Source: Gemmatimonadota bacterium (GTDB lineage Bacteria > Gemmatimonadota > Gemmatimonadetes > Longimicrobiales > Gaopeijiaceae). From it: a stretch of DNA of 64,000 nucleotides. The notes beneath the pieces are model-generated. The model was not told the DNA's origin. It was given only the letters and a program-made list of their open reading frames with translations, and did no database searches. The DNA is taken from positions 1-64,000 of the forward strand of contig JAUIEJ010000004.1 in the NCBI GenBank assembly GCA_030428885.1. The letters are read 5' to 3'. Made by a program: the position numbers and the translations under genes. Positions within the stretch are counted from its first letter, which is position 1; every line of letters starts with the position of its first letter. Below are positions 7,416 through 16,508 of the stretch, in pieces.

Positions 7416-10400
7416 CGTCCAGACGGACGGTCCACCGCCGCACCGGCGGTTGGGTCATGAAGTCCCGGGTCAACACGTCGGCCGCCCCGAACTGGTTCAC
7501 CTCCGGGTCCATGCCCGAGTAGTCGGTGAACAGGGCGAGGTTGGTGCCCGACACCGAGAGGCGAGGCGTCCCGGGCCACGCCGCCGGCAGCGCCCACTTC
7601 ACCCCCGCTTCGGAGAGGCGCCAGAAGGAGGCGTCTTCCACGAACCCCGCCTCGGTGACGAAGTCCGGGGGGAAGATGGCCGGGGGCAGGGCCCGGGCCT
7701 GATCGCCGAGGGGGGCCGTGGGATCGTTGAATCCCCGGCACAGGGTGACCTGGCACCGATACCCCTCGGTGAGGTTGCGCACCCGATGGCCGCCCCGGTG
7801 GAGGAGGCGGGCGAAGGCGGTCACCGATCCCATGCGCAGATGGGTCCCCACGCCCACTTCCCGACGGGGATGGGGGCTGCCCAGGTAATGGGCCTCGGTG
7901 TCCACCGAAACCTCCGACGGCACGATCACCCCGTCGCCGTTGCGATCGTCGAAGGCCAGGGGGCGGTCCCAGTATCCGCCCAGGGGGTAGCCGGGCACGG
8001 TGCGCTGAAGCCCCTGGCGGATGTCGGCGTCGGCATCGAGGCGGGTGACCTCGTTGTGCATGAGGGCCGCCACGGCGTGGGCCGTCCAACGCACGGGCCC
8101 CTCGTCCAGGAGCACCGCCGTGGCGGCCAGTTCCAACCCCCGGTTCGCCACCGCCCCCACGGTGGCGTACGCGGCCCCTTCGGCGGCCTGGGCGAACAGG
8201 AGCGGCGTGCGGAGCAGGAGGTCGTCGGTGGTGCGGCGGTAGGCCACGACGTCCAGGGTGAGGTCGCCCTCGGCCGTGGCCCAGGCCGCCCCCACCTCCA
8301 CCTGGGTGGAGCGTTCCAGAGGGGGAACTCCGGCGTCGGGGGCCAGGACGACCCGGTCCAGGTCCCGCCCGTCGGTGTCGGGCACCGCCACGCCCCGTCC
8401 CCACCCGCCCCGGAGGGTCAGACGGGCGGGCCACCACCCGGACACGGGCCCCCACCGCACCGGCGCCACGGCGAGGGACACGTAGGGAAGGACGGCCCGC
8501 TCGAGGGTGCGCCCCAGGGCTCGGTTGTCTTCCACCCGCACGCCGCCCCGAATCTGTAGGCCCCGCCCCAGCGCCAGCTCCTGGTCCACCGCCCCGCCGG
8601 CGATGCGGCGGGTTTCCTCGAATTGGAGTCGCCGGGTGTCGGCGGCCTCGCTCGGGGTGGACGCCCCGGGAGGCAGCCCCTCGCCGTGGAGATCCTCCCG
8701 CTGAAACGACGACGAAGAGGCGTCGGCGGCGACGGTGGTCCGCGCCCGGATCCGGCCGCGCCCCCAATCCACGGCCACGGCCAGCCGCCCGGAGCGCCCG
8801 TCCACGGTGGTCCGGTTCCGGTCGGCCACCCCCCGGGGCAGACTCGACCCCAGAGCCACCACGCCCGGGGGAACGAACTGGGTGTCGAGGCGGTCCACGG
8901 CGTCGAGCCCCAGGTCCAGGACCACGTCCAGGGGCCCCACCCGGCCCGCCGCCTGGGCCGTGACGATGGCCCGGTCGGTCTCCTGGTCGATGCGCCGCGC
9001 GTAGACCTGGCTGGGCCGGAACAGCCGGTAGCCGTAGTCCACGTCGGCCCCGCCCTCGGCGTAGCCCAGCAACCCGGTGGCGTGGAGGCCGGCGAAGTCG
9101 TTGCCGTCCACCAGCCGTTCCAGCACCCGCCGCACCACGTGCCCCTCGAGGTGGAGCCGGCCGTCGTCTCCCAGGGGGAGGGCGACTCCCAGATCGGCCC
9201 CGAGCCGCTCCCGCCCCCGGGGCGGCGTGTAGGGCGAATCGGCCTCGAATTCGGGGAGGGCCGTCACCCCGTCGTCGCGCTGCCAGGAGCCCCCGACCTC
9301 CAGAGCGCTCCTCCCCACCCGGGTTCGAGCCACGGCGCCCGCCGCCGCCACGAGCCGGGAGGTGAAGGGCCGGGACACGGCCGCGCCGAAGGGGGCGAAG
9401 CGCTGGAGTTCGGTCTGGGTGCACCGCCCGTCGGCCACCTCCCACGCGAAGCAGGCGCCGGTCCCGTCCCGCCCGAACCAGTTGGCGGGCCTCGAGGCCA
9501 CGTCCCGCACCTGTCCCACCGACACCCAGCTCCGGAGTCCCTCCTTCCCGCCCCCGGCCCGGGCCCGGGAGGTCAGGACCACCACGCCCGCGGCGGCCCC
9601 GGCCCCCCACCGAGCCCCGGCTTCGGGACCCCGGAGCACCTCCACCCGGGCCAGGGACTCCACGGCGATGTCGTCGAGGCGGGAGGGCGCCTGGCCGCCC
9701 ACCTCCAGCGTGGTGGAGCGGGCGCCCGATTCGACCCGCATCCCGTCCAGCAGCACCACCGGTTCGTTGGAGAGAGCGAGGGATCCCACCCCCCGCACCC
9801 GGAGCCGGGGTGCGGCGCCGGGTGAGCCCGAGGAGGCCAGAACCTGGAGGCCCGGAAAGCGCCCGGCGAGCCAGGACGACAGGGGGACGCCCGCGCCCTC
9901 TCCCGGCTCCAGTTCCACCACCTGCGCGGCCAGGGGCCGCGCGCCGCCCCCGGCAGCGAAGGCCAGCAGGAGCAGCGCCGCCCCGGCGGCGGCCCGGCGC
10001 GCATTGGCCCATCGGAGCACCCCCACGCCCACGAGGAGGGCGGCCAGCGACGCCGCCGCCGTCCCGGGCCGGAGGAGCACGGCGCCGCCCACGGCGAACA
10101 TGGCCCCGAACAGGATCAGCAGTCCCGCTCCCACCCGGGTGAGGTCGGCCCCGAGGGAGCCGTCGGGCTGCACGCCGGTGCGGGCCCGCTGCACCGCCCA
10201 GCCCGGCCCACCGGGCCGCACCCGGCGGTAGAACTCGTCGAGGCGCTCGTCGCTTTCGGGGCGGGTGAGCCACATGACCGGCAGCCACACGGCGGTGGTG
10301 ATGCCTGCGGTGACCAGGAGGCGCAACCCGAAATCGGAGATGGTGAGGACCGGCACCACCGAGGTGCCGAGCCCCACCAGGAATCCCGCTACCATGGCGG

Positions 10401-11742
10401 CCAGTTCGGCGGGGGCATTCACCCGCCACCAGAACCACCGCAGGATCAGCACGAGTCCCGGCCCCGTGCCCACGGCGATGATGAGACGGAAGAGGGTGGT
10501 GACGTTTTCGCTGTAGAAGGCCGCCGCGGCTCCCAGCGCCGTGACCACCACCGACGCCACCCGGGCCGCCACCACCCGCTCCCGGGTCGACGCCCGGGGC
10601 CGGGCGAAGCGCACGTACAGGTCGTGGGTCAGGTACGACGCCGACCAGTTGATGGTGGTGGACACGGTGCTCATGAAGGCCGCCACCAGCGACGCCACCA
10701 CCAGCCCCAGGATCCCGGCGGGGAGGAAGTCCAGCATGAGCCGCGGGTATCCGAGCTCGGGATCGGCCAGATCCGGGTAGAGCACCACGGCGGCCAGGGC
10801 CACCACGATCCACGGCCAGGTCCGGATCACGTAGTGGAGGAGGTTGAAGAGCCACGCCGCCTTCTGGGCGTCGGCCTCGGTCCGGGCCGCCGCGAGGCGT
10901 TGAACGAACTCGCCGCCCCCGTCGGAACGCCGGAAGGCCCACCACTGGAGTCCCACGTACGCCAGGAAGGTGGACGCACTGATGCCCGCGGCCGTGGACC
11001 AGACGATCCTCCCCCCGTCGCCCCACGTCAGGGGCGTGAAGGCCAGGAGATCCACCCGCTCCACCTCACCGGCCGCCTCCACCAGCGCCCCGAGCCCGCC
11101 CAGGTGGGACACGGCCGACCACGCCACCACCAGGGCACCCAGGAGTCCCAGGACGAACTGGACGAAGTCGGTGACCACCACGCCCCACAACCCCGACAAT
11201 CCGGCGTAGACCAGGACCAGCGCCGACACGCCCACCACCGCCCAGAGGCGGTCCTGGGCACCGGTGAACCCCAGGGCCGGAAGCACCTCCAGGGCGTCCA
11301 CCACCTTGACCATGGCCAGCATGGACAACCCCAGGGAGATGGGCCCCAGGATCCCTGCGAAGAGAAAACCCTTCACCCCCCGGAGCACCGCAGCGGAACG
11401 GCCTCCGTACCGCAGTTCGCTGAGCTCGTTGTCCGTCACCACCTCGGCCCGGCGCCACAGCCGCGCGAAGACGTACAACAGCACCACGTGGGCCACTCCG
11501 AAGCTCCACCACTCCCAGTTGCCGGCGATGCCCCGGGTGCCCACCACCCCGGCCACGTACAGGGGGGTGTCGATGCTGAAGGTGGTGGCGGCCATGGAGG
11601 TGCCGGCGAGCCACCACGGCAGGGCGCGGCCGCCCACGAAGAAGTCCTCCAGGCTGCCCGACGCCCGACGGGCCAGGGCCATGCCCACCAGGAGGCTCGC
11701 CGCCAGGTATCCGGCGACGATCCAGAGGTCGAGGGCGGTCAC
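7396..11742 (-). CDS. Sodium:solute symporter fused in frame to a TonB-dependent receptor
   Basis: One uninterrupted frame of 1448 codons encodes two unlike membrane proteins. Residues 1-574 form an SSS-family symporter (opening LDLWIVAGYLAASLLVGMAL, then the SSS phrase FFVGGRALPWWLAGTSMAATTF, about 13-15 helices). From about 575 comes a typical outer-membrane leader (ARRAAAGAALLLLAFAAGGG, ending ARPLAAQ), a plug domain (LRVRGVGSLALSNEPVVLLDGMRVE, VEVLRGPEAGARWGAGAAAGVVVL) and a beta-barrel ending ...RRWTVRLDVSGPSW. The symporter belongs in the inner membrane and the receptor in the outer membrane. The GTG at 11742 overlaps the esterase stop by four bases. An internal GTG at 10020 would start a normal 874-residue receptor, so two products from one frame are plausible; stop loss or a sequencing error is also possible. 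Confidence 0.85.
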   Translation of the reverse strand: MTALDLWIVAGYLAASLLVGMALARRASGSLEDFFVGGRALPWWLAGTSMAATTFSIDTPLYVAGVVGTRGIAGNWEWWSFGVAHVVLLYVFARLWRRAEVVTDNELSELRYGGRSAAVLRGVKGFLFAGILGPISLGLSMLAMVKVVDALEVLPALGFTGAQDRLWAVVGVSALVLVYAGLSGLWGVVVTDFVQFVLGLLGALVVAWSAVSHLGGLGALVEAAGEVERVDLLAFTPLTWGDGGRIVWSTAAGISASTFLAYVGLQWWAFRRSDGGGEFVQRLAAARTEADAQKAAWLFNLLHYVIRTWPWIVVALAAVVLYPDLADPELGYPRLMLDFLPAGILGLVVASLVAAFMSTVSTTINWSASYLTHDLYVRFARPRASTRERVVAARVASVVVTALGAAAAFYSENVTTLFRLIIAVGTGPGLVLILRWFWWRVNAPAELAAMVAGFLVGLGTSVVPVLTISDFGLRLLVTAGITTAVWLPVMWLTRPESDERLDEFYRRVRPGGPGWAVQRARTGVQPDGSLGADLTRVGAGLLILFGAMFAVGGAVLLRPGTAAASLAALLVGVGVLRWANARRAAAGAALLLLAFAAGGGARPLAAQVVELEPGEGAGVPLSSWLAGRFPGLQVLASSGSPGAAPRLRVRGVGSLALSNEPVVLLDGMRVESGARSTTLEVGGQAPSRLDDIAVESLARVEVLRGPEAGARWGAGAAAGVVVLTSRARAGGGKEGLRSWVSVGQVRDVASRPANWFGRDGTGACFAWEVADGRCTQTELQRFAPFGAAVSRPFTSRLVAAAGAVARTRVGRSALEVGGSWQRDDGVTALPEFEADSPYTPPRGRERLGADLGVALPLGDDGRLHLEGHVVRRVLERLVDGNDFAGLHATGLLGYAEGGADVDYGYRLFRPSQVYARRIDQETDRAIVTAQAAGRVGPLDVVLDLGLDAVDRLDTQFVPPGVVALGSSLPRGVADRNRTTVDGRSGRLAVAVDWGRGRIRARTTVAADASSSSFQREDLHGEGLPPGASTPSEAADTRRLQFEETRRIAGGAVDQELALGRGLQIRGGVRVEDNRALGRTLERAVLPYVSLAVAPVRWGPVSGWWPARLTLRGGWGRGVAVPDTDGRDLDRVVLAPDAGVPPLERSTQVEVGAAWATAEGDLTLDVVAYRRTTDDLLLRTPLLFAQAAEGAAYATVGAVANRGLELAATAVLLDEGPVRWTAHAVAALMHNEVTRLDADADIRQGLQRTVPGYPLGGYWDRPLAFDDRNGDGVIVPSEVSVDTEAHYLGSPHPRREVGVGTHLRMGSVTAFARLLHRGGHRVRNLTEGYRCQVTLCRGFNDPTAPLGDQARALPPAIFPPDFVTEAGFVEDASFWRLSEAGVKWALPAAWPGTPRLSVSGTNLALFTDYSGMDPEVNQFGAADVLTRDFMTQPPVRRWTVRLDVSGPSW
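9900..10080 (-). other. Symporter/receptor junction with internal GTG start and signal peptide
   Basis: Three in-frame GTG codons (encoding VGVGV) occur just before the basic, then hydrophobic leader of the receptor. The last, at 10018-10020, would give MLRWANARR followed by a hydrophobic core and the cleavage region ARPLAAQ. The same stretch is the last helix of the symporter (LAALLVGVGVLRWANARR). There is no stop codon between the two domains. Confidence 0.6.
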
Positions 11743-12821
11743 GACGGCCGGGGGAGCCGGACGTCGCGGGGGGGCCGGGTCAGGAACCGGCCCAACCAGG
11801 GGAGCAGATCGTCCTCGAGCCGGTCGCGCACACCCCGCACGTGATCCCCCTCGAACAGTTCGAAGCGGGGGCGTACACCGTGCTCCTGGAGGCGGCGGGC
11901 GAACCGCTCCGACTCGTCCCGGAGGGGGTCGGCCGATCCGACTTCGATGCGGATCTCCACGGGGGCCAGAGCCGGGGCCCGCTCCTCCAGGTGATTCACG
12001 AGGGCGCTCTCCTCCCACGCCGGCCACCCCATGGGGTCGTGCTCCAACCGCCCGTCGGCGGTGGGCCGCCAGGGTAGACGTCCATAGAAGGGCGGATGGG
12101 CCGGATCGGGGGCGAACGCCACCGCCTTGGACCAGAGCACCCGGGGCACCGGGCCGGCGAGATCCAGGGTCGTGGGGTCGGGAACGGCCAGGGCGCTACG
12201 CACCCCCTCCACGCCGAAGGGGTTCGTGCTCATCAGATTGGGCGAGGAGAGGGCCACCACCGCCCCGAAGGTGTCGGGATACCAGAGGGCCACCCGCAAC
12301 GCGCCGTATCCGCCCATGGACTGCCCCACCAGGGCGCGGCTCGCCGGGTCGGGCCGGGTGCGGAACGCCCGGTCCACGAACGACACCAGATCCCGGGCCA
12401 CGAAGTCCGTCCACCGCCCCGTGGCGGGGGAATTGGCGTACCAACTCCCTCCGAACCGGGTGCGGGCGTCGGGCATGACCACGATGAACTCGGCGGTGGG
12501 ATCGGTCCGGAACTGGGCATCGAGGCTCCGGGCCACGTTCATGCCCTCGTACCCGCTCACCCCCAGCCAGGCCTCGGGGCCGGCGCCGAAGGAATGGAGG
12601 AGGTAGACCACCGGGTAGCGACGGTCGTCGTCTTCGTCGTACGAGGGCGGCAGGTAGACCACAGCCCGGCGCACCGCATGGGACTCCAGGAGGGCCCCCA
12701 CCAGCGACGGGGCCGGAACCCGGGCGGTCTCCAGGCGGCCCTGCGACCCCTCCACCGCCCGGGGCCAGACGGCCAGGGCGAGGGGCACGACGAGGGCGGA
12801 AGCGAGGCGGGACGGGCGCAT
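11739..12821 (-). CDS. Exported alpha/beta-hydrolase esterase (esterase D / enterochelin-esterase-like)
   Basis: The 360-residue protein has an N-terminal signal peptide (SALVVPLALAVWPRAVEG) and the putative esterase fold: RRAVVYLPPSYD, YPVVYLLHSFGAG, the nucleophile elbow GQS168MGGYGALRVAL, an acid region (IEVGSADPLRDES) and the catalytic His in FEGDHVRG. It probably hydrolyses an ester outside the cytoplasm. It is the first gene of the pair with the symporter-receptor frame and overlaps it by four bases (GTGA), which suggests that a substrate taken up by these proteins is also cleaved by the esterase. The ATG at 12821 directly precedes the signal peptide. Confidence 0.87.
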   Translation of the reverse strand: MRPSRLASALVVPLALAVWPRAVEGSQGRLETARVPAPSLVGALLESHAVRRAVVYLPPSYDEDDDRRYPVVYLLHSFGAGPEAWLGVSGYEGMNVARSLDAQFRTDPTAEFIVVMPDARTRFGGSWYANSPATGRWTDFVARDLVSFVDRAFRTRPDPASRALVGQSMGGYGALRVALWYPDTFGAVVALSSPNLMSTNPFGVEGVRSALAVPDPTTLDLAGPVPRVLWSKAVAFAPDPAHPPFYGRLPWRPTADGRLEHDPMGWPAWEESALVNHLEERAPALAPVEIRIEVGSADPLRDESERFARRLQEHGVRPRFELFEGDHVRGVRDRLEDDLLPWLGRFLTRPPRDVRLPRPS

Positions 12822-13003
12822 GGCCTCGAAGCTACCGGTTCCCTGCCCGGCGTTCCAACACCGGCCGACCCCCGCCGTTAACACTTCCCGCCCGCTCGGT
12901 GTCTCCAATCGTACACGGCGACGTCATGCGCCTCGGATGCGACCCACACACACCGCACCCCGGCGCGCCTCCCCCACACCACTTCCCACAGCCCCGCACG
13001 CCC
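12822..13003. promoter_or_regulatory. Divergent intergenic region between esterase and phosphatase operons
   Basis: This 182-base gap separates the divergent esterase/symporter and phosphatase operons and must hold both promoters. I could not identify convincing -35/-10 boxes. It contains two runs rich in CCAC and no recognisable gene. Confidence 0.4.
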
Positions 13004-13228
13004 ATGCTGTTGTACTTCGGGCCCGAGGTCATGATGCCCCTGGCGTCGGCGGCTGCCGCCGCCCTGGGCGCGATCCTCATGTTCTGGCGGCGTTTCGTCG
13101 CCGGGCTCAAGGCCGCCGGTCGTTCGGTGGTCCGGTTCGTACGGCGGGACCGGAGTCCCGACGCCTCGGCTTCCGGGCCGCCCCGCCCGCGTCGCCGCCA
13201 GCGCACGAAGCCGCGCCGGACCCCGTGA
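13004..13228 (+). CDS. Small single-span membrane protein heading the phosphatase operon
   Basis: The predicted 74-residue protein begins MLLYFGPEVMMPLASAAAAALGAI, giving one membrane helix at about residues 8-28. A basic amphipathic stretch follows (FWRRFVAGLKAAGRSVVRFVRR) and then a Pro/Arg-rich tail. I do not recognise a named family. Its TGA overlaps the GTG of the next gene (GTGA), so it is translationally coupled to three phosphatase-superfamily genes and may anchor or assist them. The upstream in-frame ATG at 12926 would add a Pro/His-rich leader with no hydrophobic character, so 13004 is preferred. Confidence 0.7.
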   Translation: MLLYFGPEVMMPLASAAAAALGAILMFWRRFVAGLKAAGRSVVRFVRRDRSPDASASGPPRPRRRQRTKPRRTP

Positions 13229-15057
13229 CCCGGGTGGTCGTCCTCGGCCTCGACGGGTTCGATCCCCGCCGAGCCGAGACGCTCATGGACCGGGGCATGC
13301 TCCCCCACCTGGCCGCCCTCGCCGACCGGGGCGGATACGCACGCCTGGCCACCACCGCGCCGCCCCAGACCCCGGTGGCGTGGTCCACGGCCTTCACCGG
13401 GGCCAATCCCGGCGTCCACGGCATCTACGACTTCCTGCGGCGAGACCCGACCAGCTACCGCCCCGACGTGGCCCTCCACGCCCTGGAACGACCCAACCGG
13501 TTCCTTCCCGTGAAGGCCGTGAACCGCCGGGGCGGCCGAACGGTGTGGGACCGCATTTCGGCCGCCGGCGGGTCGTCGGCCGTGCTCCGGGCGCCCTGCA
13601 CCTTCCCGCCGGAGGGCTTCGAGGGCCGGCTCCTGGCGGGGGTGGGCGTGCCCGACATCCGGGGCGGATTCGGCACCTCGGCGGTGTGGGTCACCGACCC
13701 GTCGCTGGATGTCGGAGAGGGGGAACGCCTGGTGGTGGTGGAGCGGGACGCCGCCGGGGCCGTCCAGACCCGGCTCCCGGGCCCCACCCGCCCCGGGACC
13801 CACGACGACGCGGAGTTGCCCATGGCGATCCTGCCCCATGGCGACGACGTGGAGGTGCGCGTCGGCCGGGCCGGCGTACTGGTGCCCCGAGGCGGGTGGA
13901 GCGACTGGCTCGACGTCACCTTCAAGACCGGGCCCCTCCAGTCCGTGCAGGGCCGGGTGCGCTTCCACCTCCCCCTGGGCCCGGGCCCCGTGGTGCTCTA
14001 CGCCTCGCCGGTGAACGCCCATCCCAGAGCGCCCCAGTTCCCCCTCAGCCATCCCTGGGACTACGCCGGCGAGCTGGACCGGGAGATCGAGCCCTACCAC
14101 ACCACGGGCATGGCCGAAGACCACAACGGCCTGGACAACGGGCGTCTGGACGAAGCGGCCTTCCTGCGCCAGTGCGGCGAGGTGCTGGACGAACGGGTGG
14201 CCATGCTCCACTACGAGCTGGATCGGTTCGACGAGGGACTCCTGTACTGCCTCTTCGACACCCCGGACCGGGTGAGCCACATGCTGTGGCGGTTCCTCGA
14301 CCCCACCCACCCGGCCAACGGCGTTCACGGCTGGAGCGCCGAGTGGGCCGACGCCCTGGACGAGCACTACCGGGACTGCGACGCCGTGGTGGGCGAGGTG
14401 TTGGATCGGCTTCCGCCCGACACCACCCTCATGGTGGCCAGCGACCACGGCTTCACCGACTACCGCCGCCAGCTCCACCTCAACACCTGGCTGGCCGAGC
14501 GGGGTTGGCTGACGCTACGCAACGATGCGGTGGCGGGCGACGGTACCGTGGGGCCCGACGCCGTGGACTGGTCCCGGACCCGGGCCTGGGCCGTGGGGCT
14601 CGCCGGGGTGTACCTGAACATCGCCGGCCGGGAGGCCCAGGGAGTGGTGGACGAGGCCGAGGCCCCGGGCCTTCGAGACGCCCTGGCCCACGACCTCCGC
14701 TCCATCGTCGACCCGGCCCTGGAGCAGGCCGCCGTGCGGTGGGCCGCTCCCCGGGACCAGGTCTACCGGGGCCCCCGCCTGAACGACGCCCCCGATGTGG
14801 TGGTGGGGTGCGCGCCGGGATACCGGCTCTCAGGCCGAACCGCCCTGGGAGGTCTGGGCGCCGGCGTGTTCGCCGACAACACCCGCCGGTGGTCGGGAGA
14901 CCACGTGGTGGACCCGTCGGAGGTGCCGGGCGTGCTGTTCATGAACCGCCCCTTCGACGAAACCGGTCCGGACCTCACCGACCTCGCCCCCTCGATCCTG
15001 GACGCCCTGGGGCTCCCCCTCGACGCCGACCTCGAAGGACGCACACTGCTGTCATGA
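13225..15057 (+). CDS. Alkaline-phosphatase-superfamily phosphodiesterase/pyrophosphatase-like hydrolase
   Basis: This 610-residue enzyme has the metal site of the type I phosphodiesterase/nucleotide pyrophosphatase family: an N-terminal VVVLGLDGFDP strand with the metal-binding Asp, a Thr nucleophile in PPQTPVAWSTAFTG at about residue 50, and the later VASDHGFTDY with the second Asp-His pair. No signal peptide is seen, so a cytoplasmic location is likely unless the small upstream membrane protein recruits it. Substrate cannot be predicted. It is the second of four overlapping genes and shares ATGA with the next. Confidence 0.88.
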   Translation: MTRVVVLGLDGFDPRRAETLMDRGMLPHLAALADRGGYARLATTAPPQTPVAWSTAFTGANPGVHGIYDFLRRDPTSYRPDVALHALERPNRFLPVKAVNRRGGRTVWDRISAAGGSSAVLRAPCTFPPEGFEGRLLAGVGVPDIRGGFGTSAVWVTDPSLDVGEGERLVVVERDAAGAVQTRLPGPTRPGTHDDAELPMAILPHGDDVEVRVGRAGVLVPRGGWSDWLDVTFKTGPLQSVQGRVRFHLPLGPGPVVLYASPVNAHPRAPQFPLSHPWDYAGELDREIEPYHTTGMAEDHNGLDNGRLDEAAFLRQCGEVLDERVAMLHYELDRFDEGLLYCLFDTPDRVSHMLWRFLDPTHPANGVHGWSAEWADALDEHYRDCDAVVGEVLDRLPPDTTLMVASDHGFTDYRRQLHLNTWLAERGWLTLRNDAVAGDGTVGPDAVDWSRTRAWAVGLAGVYLNIAGREAQGVVDEAEAPGLRDALAHDLRSIVDPALEQAAVRWAAPRDQVYRGPRLNDAPDVVVGCAPGYRLSGRTALGGLGAGVFADNTRRWSGDHVVDPSEVPGVLFMNRPFDETGPDLTDLAPSILDALGLPLDADLEGRTLLS

Positions 15058-16508
15058 AGATCCTGGTGGTGGGGCTGGACTGCGCCGCCCCCGAACTGCT
15101 TCTGGGCATGGACGACCTGCCCGTCATCCGCCACCTCATGGCCACGGGCTGCTACGGACGCCTGGAGAGCGTGGTGCCTCCCATCACCGTACCGGCCTGG
15201 ATGGCCATGGCCACGAGTCGCGATCCCGGGGCCCTGGGCGTGTACGGCTTCCGGAACCGGCGGGACCACGGCTACGGCGCCATGGCCACGGTGAACCGGG
15301 ACGCCTTCGACGCCCCCACCCTCTGGGACCGCATCGCCATGGAGGGCGGCCGCTCGGTGATCGTGGGCGTGCCCCCCTCGGTGCCGCCCCGGCGCATGAA
15401 CGGCGTCTCGGTGGGCTGTTTCCTCACCCCGGACACGGCCGAGGGCGTGTTCACCCACCCGCCGGAGCTGTCGGATCGGATCCGGGAGTGGGTGGGCCAC
15501 TACCCGGTGGACGTGAAGGACTTCCGCACCGACGACAAGGATCGGCTGCACCGGGAGATCCTGGCCATGACGGCGACCCACTTCGACGTGGTCCGGCGGC
15601 TCATCCAGGAGGAGGCGTGGGACTACTTCCAGTTCGTGGAGATCGGGCTGGATCGGATCCACCACGGGTTCTGGCGCCACCACGACCCGAACCACCGCAA
15701 ACACGACCCCGACTCGCCCTGGCGGGAGGTGGTGCGGGACTACTACCGCCTGCTGGATCGGGAGATCGGCTCGGTGCTGGAGCTGGTGGACGACGACACG
15801 GCGGTCCTGGTGGTGTCGGACCACGGGGCCCGCCCCATCGACGGCGGGTTCTGCGTGAACGAATGGCTGGTCCGGGAGGGCGACCTGGCCCTTCACGGCC
15901 GCCCCGACGAGCCCACGCCCTTCCACGACCTCGACGTGGACTGGAGCGCTACCCGGGCGTGGGGCGCCGGGGGGTACTACGCCCGCATCTTCCTCAACGT
16001 GGAGGGGCGGGAGCCCCAGGGCGCCATCCCCGCCGCCGACTACGAAGCGGTGCGCAGCGACCTGAAGGCCCGCCTCGAGGCCACCACCGATCCCGACGGC
16101 CACCTCCTGGGCACCCGGGCGTGGCGCCCCGAGGAGCTCTACGCCGAGGTCCGGGGCATCGCCCCCGACCTCATCGTCCACTTCGGCGATCTGGCCTGGC
16201 GGTCGGTGGGAGGCGTAGGCCACGACTCCATCTGGGTCGAGGAAAACGACACGGGCCCCGACGACTGCAACCACGCCCAACACGGGGCCTTCATCCTGGC
16301 GGCCCCGGGGCTCCCCCCGGGCGGGGAACGGGAGGGAGTGCACCTCCTGGACATCGCCCCCACCCTCCTCTCCCTGGGCGGCTGGCAGGTGCCCGCCGAT
16401 CTCCAGGGGCGCGCCTTCGCGGGTCGGGTCGAGGCCGACGCCGCCGACGATGCCGAGGGCGACGCCGAAGTGCGGCGGCGCCTCGAAGGACTGGGGTACA
16501 TCGCGTGA
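15054..16508 (+). CDS. Alkaline-phosphatase-superfamily hydrolase, second copy
   Basis: The 484-residue product starts MKILVVGLDCAAPEL, carries a Thr nucleophile in the phrase PPITVPAWMAMATSRDPG, and has the distal metal-binding phrase LVVSDHGARPIDGGFCVNEWL. A closing metal His may lie in DCNHAQHGAFIL. These are hallmarks of the same phosphodiesterase-like branch as its upstream neighbour, but the two share little sequence outside the motifs, so they are paralogues or separately recruited. No signal peptide is visible. Both ends overlap neighbours by four bases. Confidence 0.88.
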   Translation: MKILVVGLDCAAPELLLGMDDLPVIRHLMATGCYGRLESVVPPITVPAWMAMATSRDPGALGVYGFRNRRDHGYGAMATVNRDAFDAPTLWDRIAMEGGRSVIVGVPPSVPPRRMNGVSVGCFLTPDTAEGVFTHPPELSDRIREWVGHYPVDVKDFRTDDKDRLHREILAMTATHFDVVRRLIQEEAWDYFQFVEIGLDRIHHGFWRHHDPNHRKHDPDSPWREVVRDYYRLLDREIGSVLELVDDDTAVLVVSDHGARPIDGGFCVNEWLVREGDLALHGRPDEPTPFHDLDVDWSATRAWGAGGYYARIFLNVEGREPQGAIPAADYEAVRSDLKARLEATTDPDGHLLGTRAWRPEELYAEVRGIAPDLIVHFGDLAWRSVGGVGHDSIWVEENDTGPDDCNHAQHGAFILAAPGLPPGGEREGVHLLDIAPTLLSLGGWQVPADLQGRAFAGRVEADAADDAEGDAEVRRRLEGLGYIA

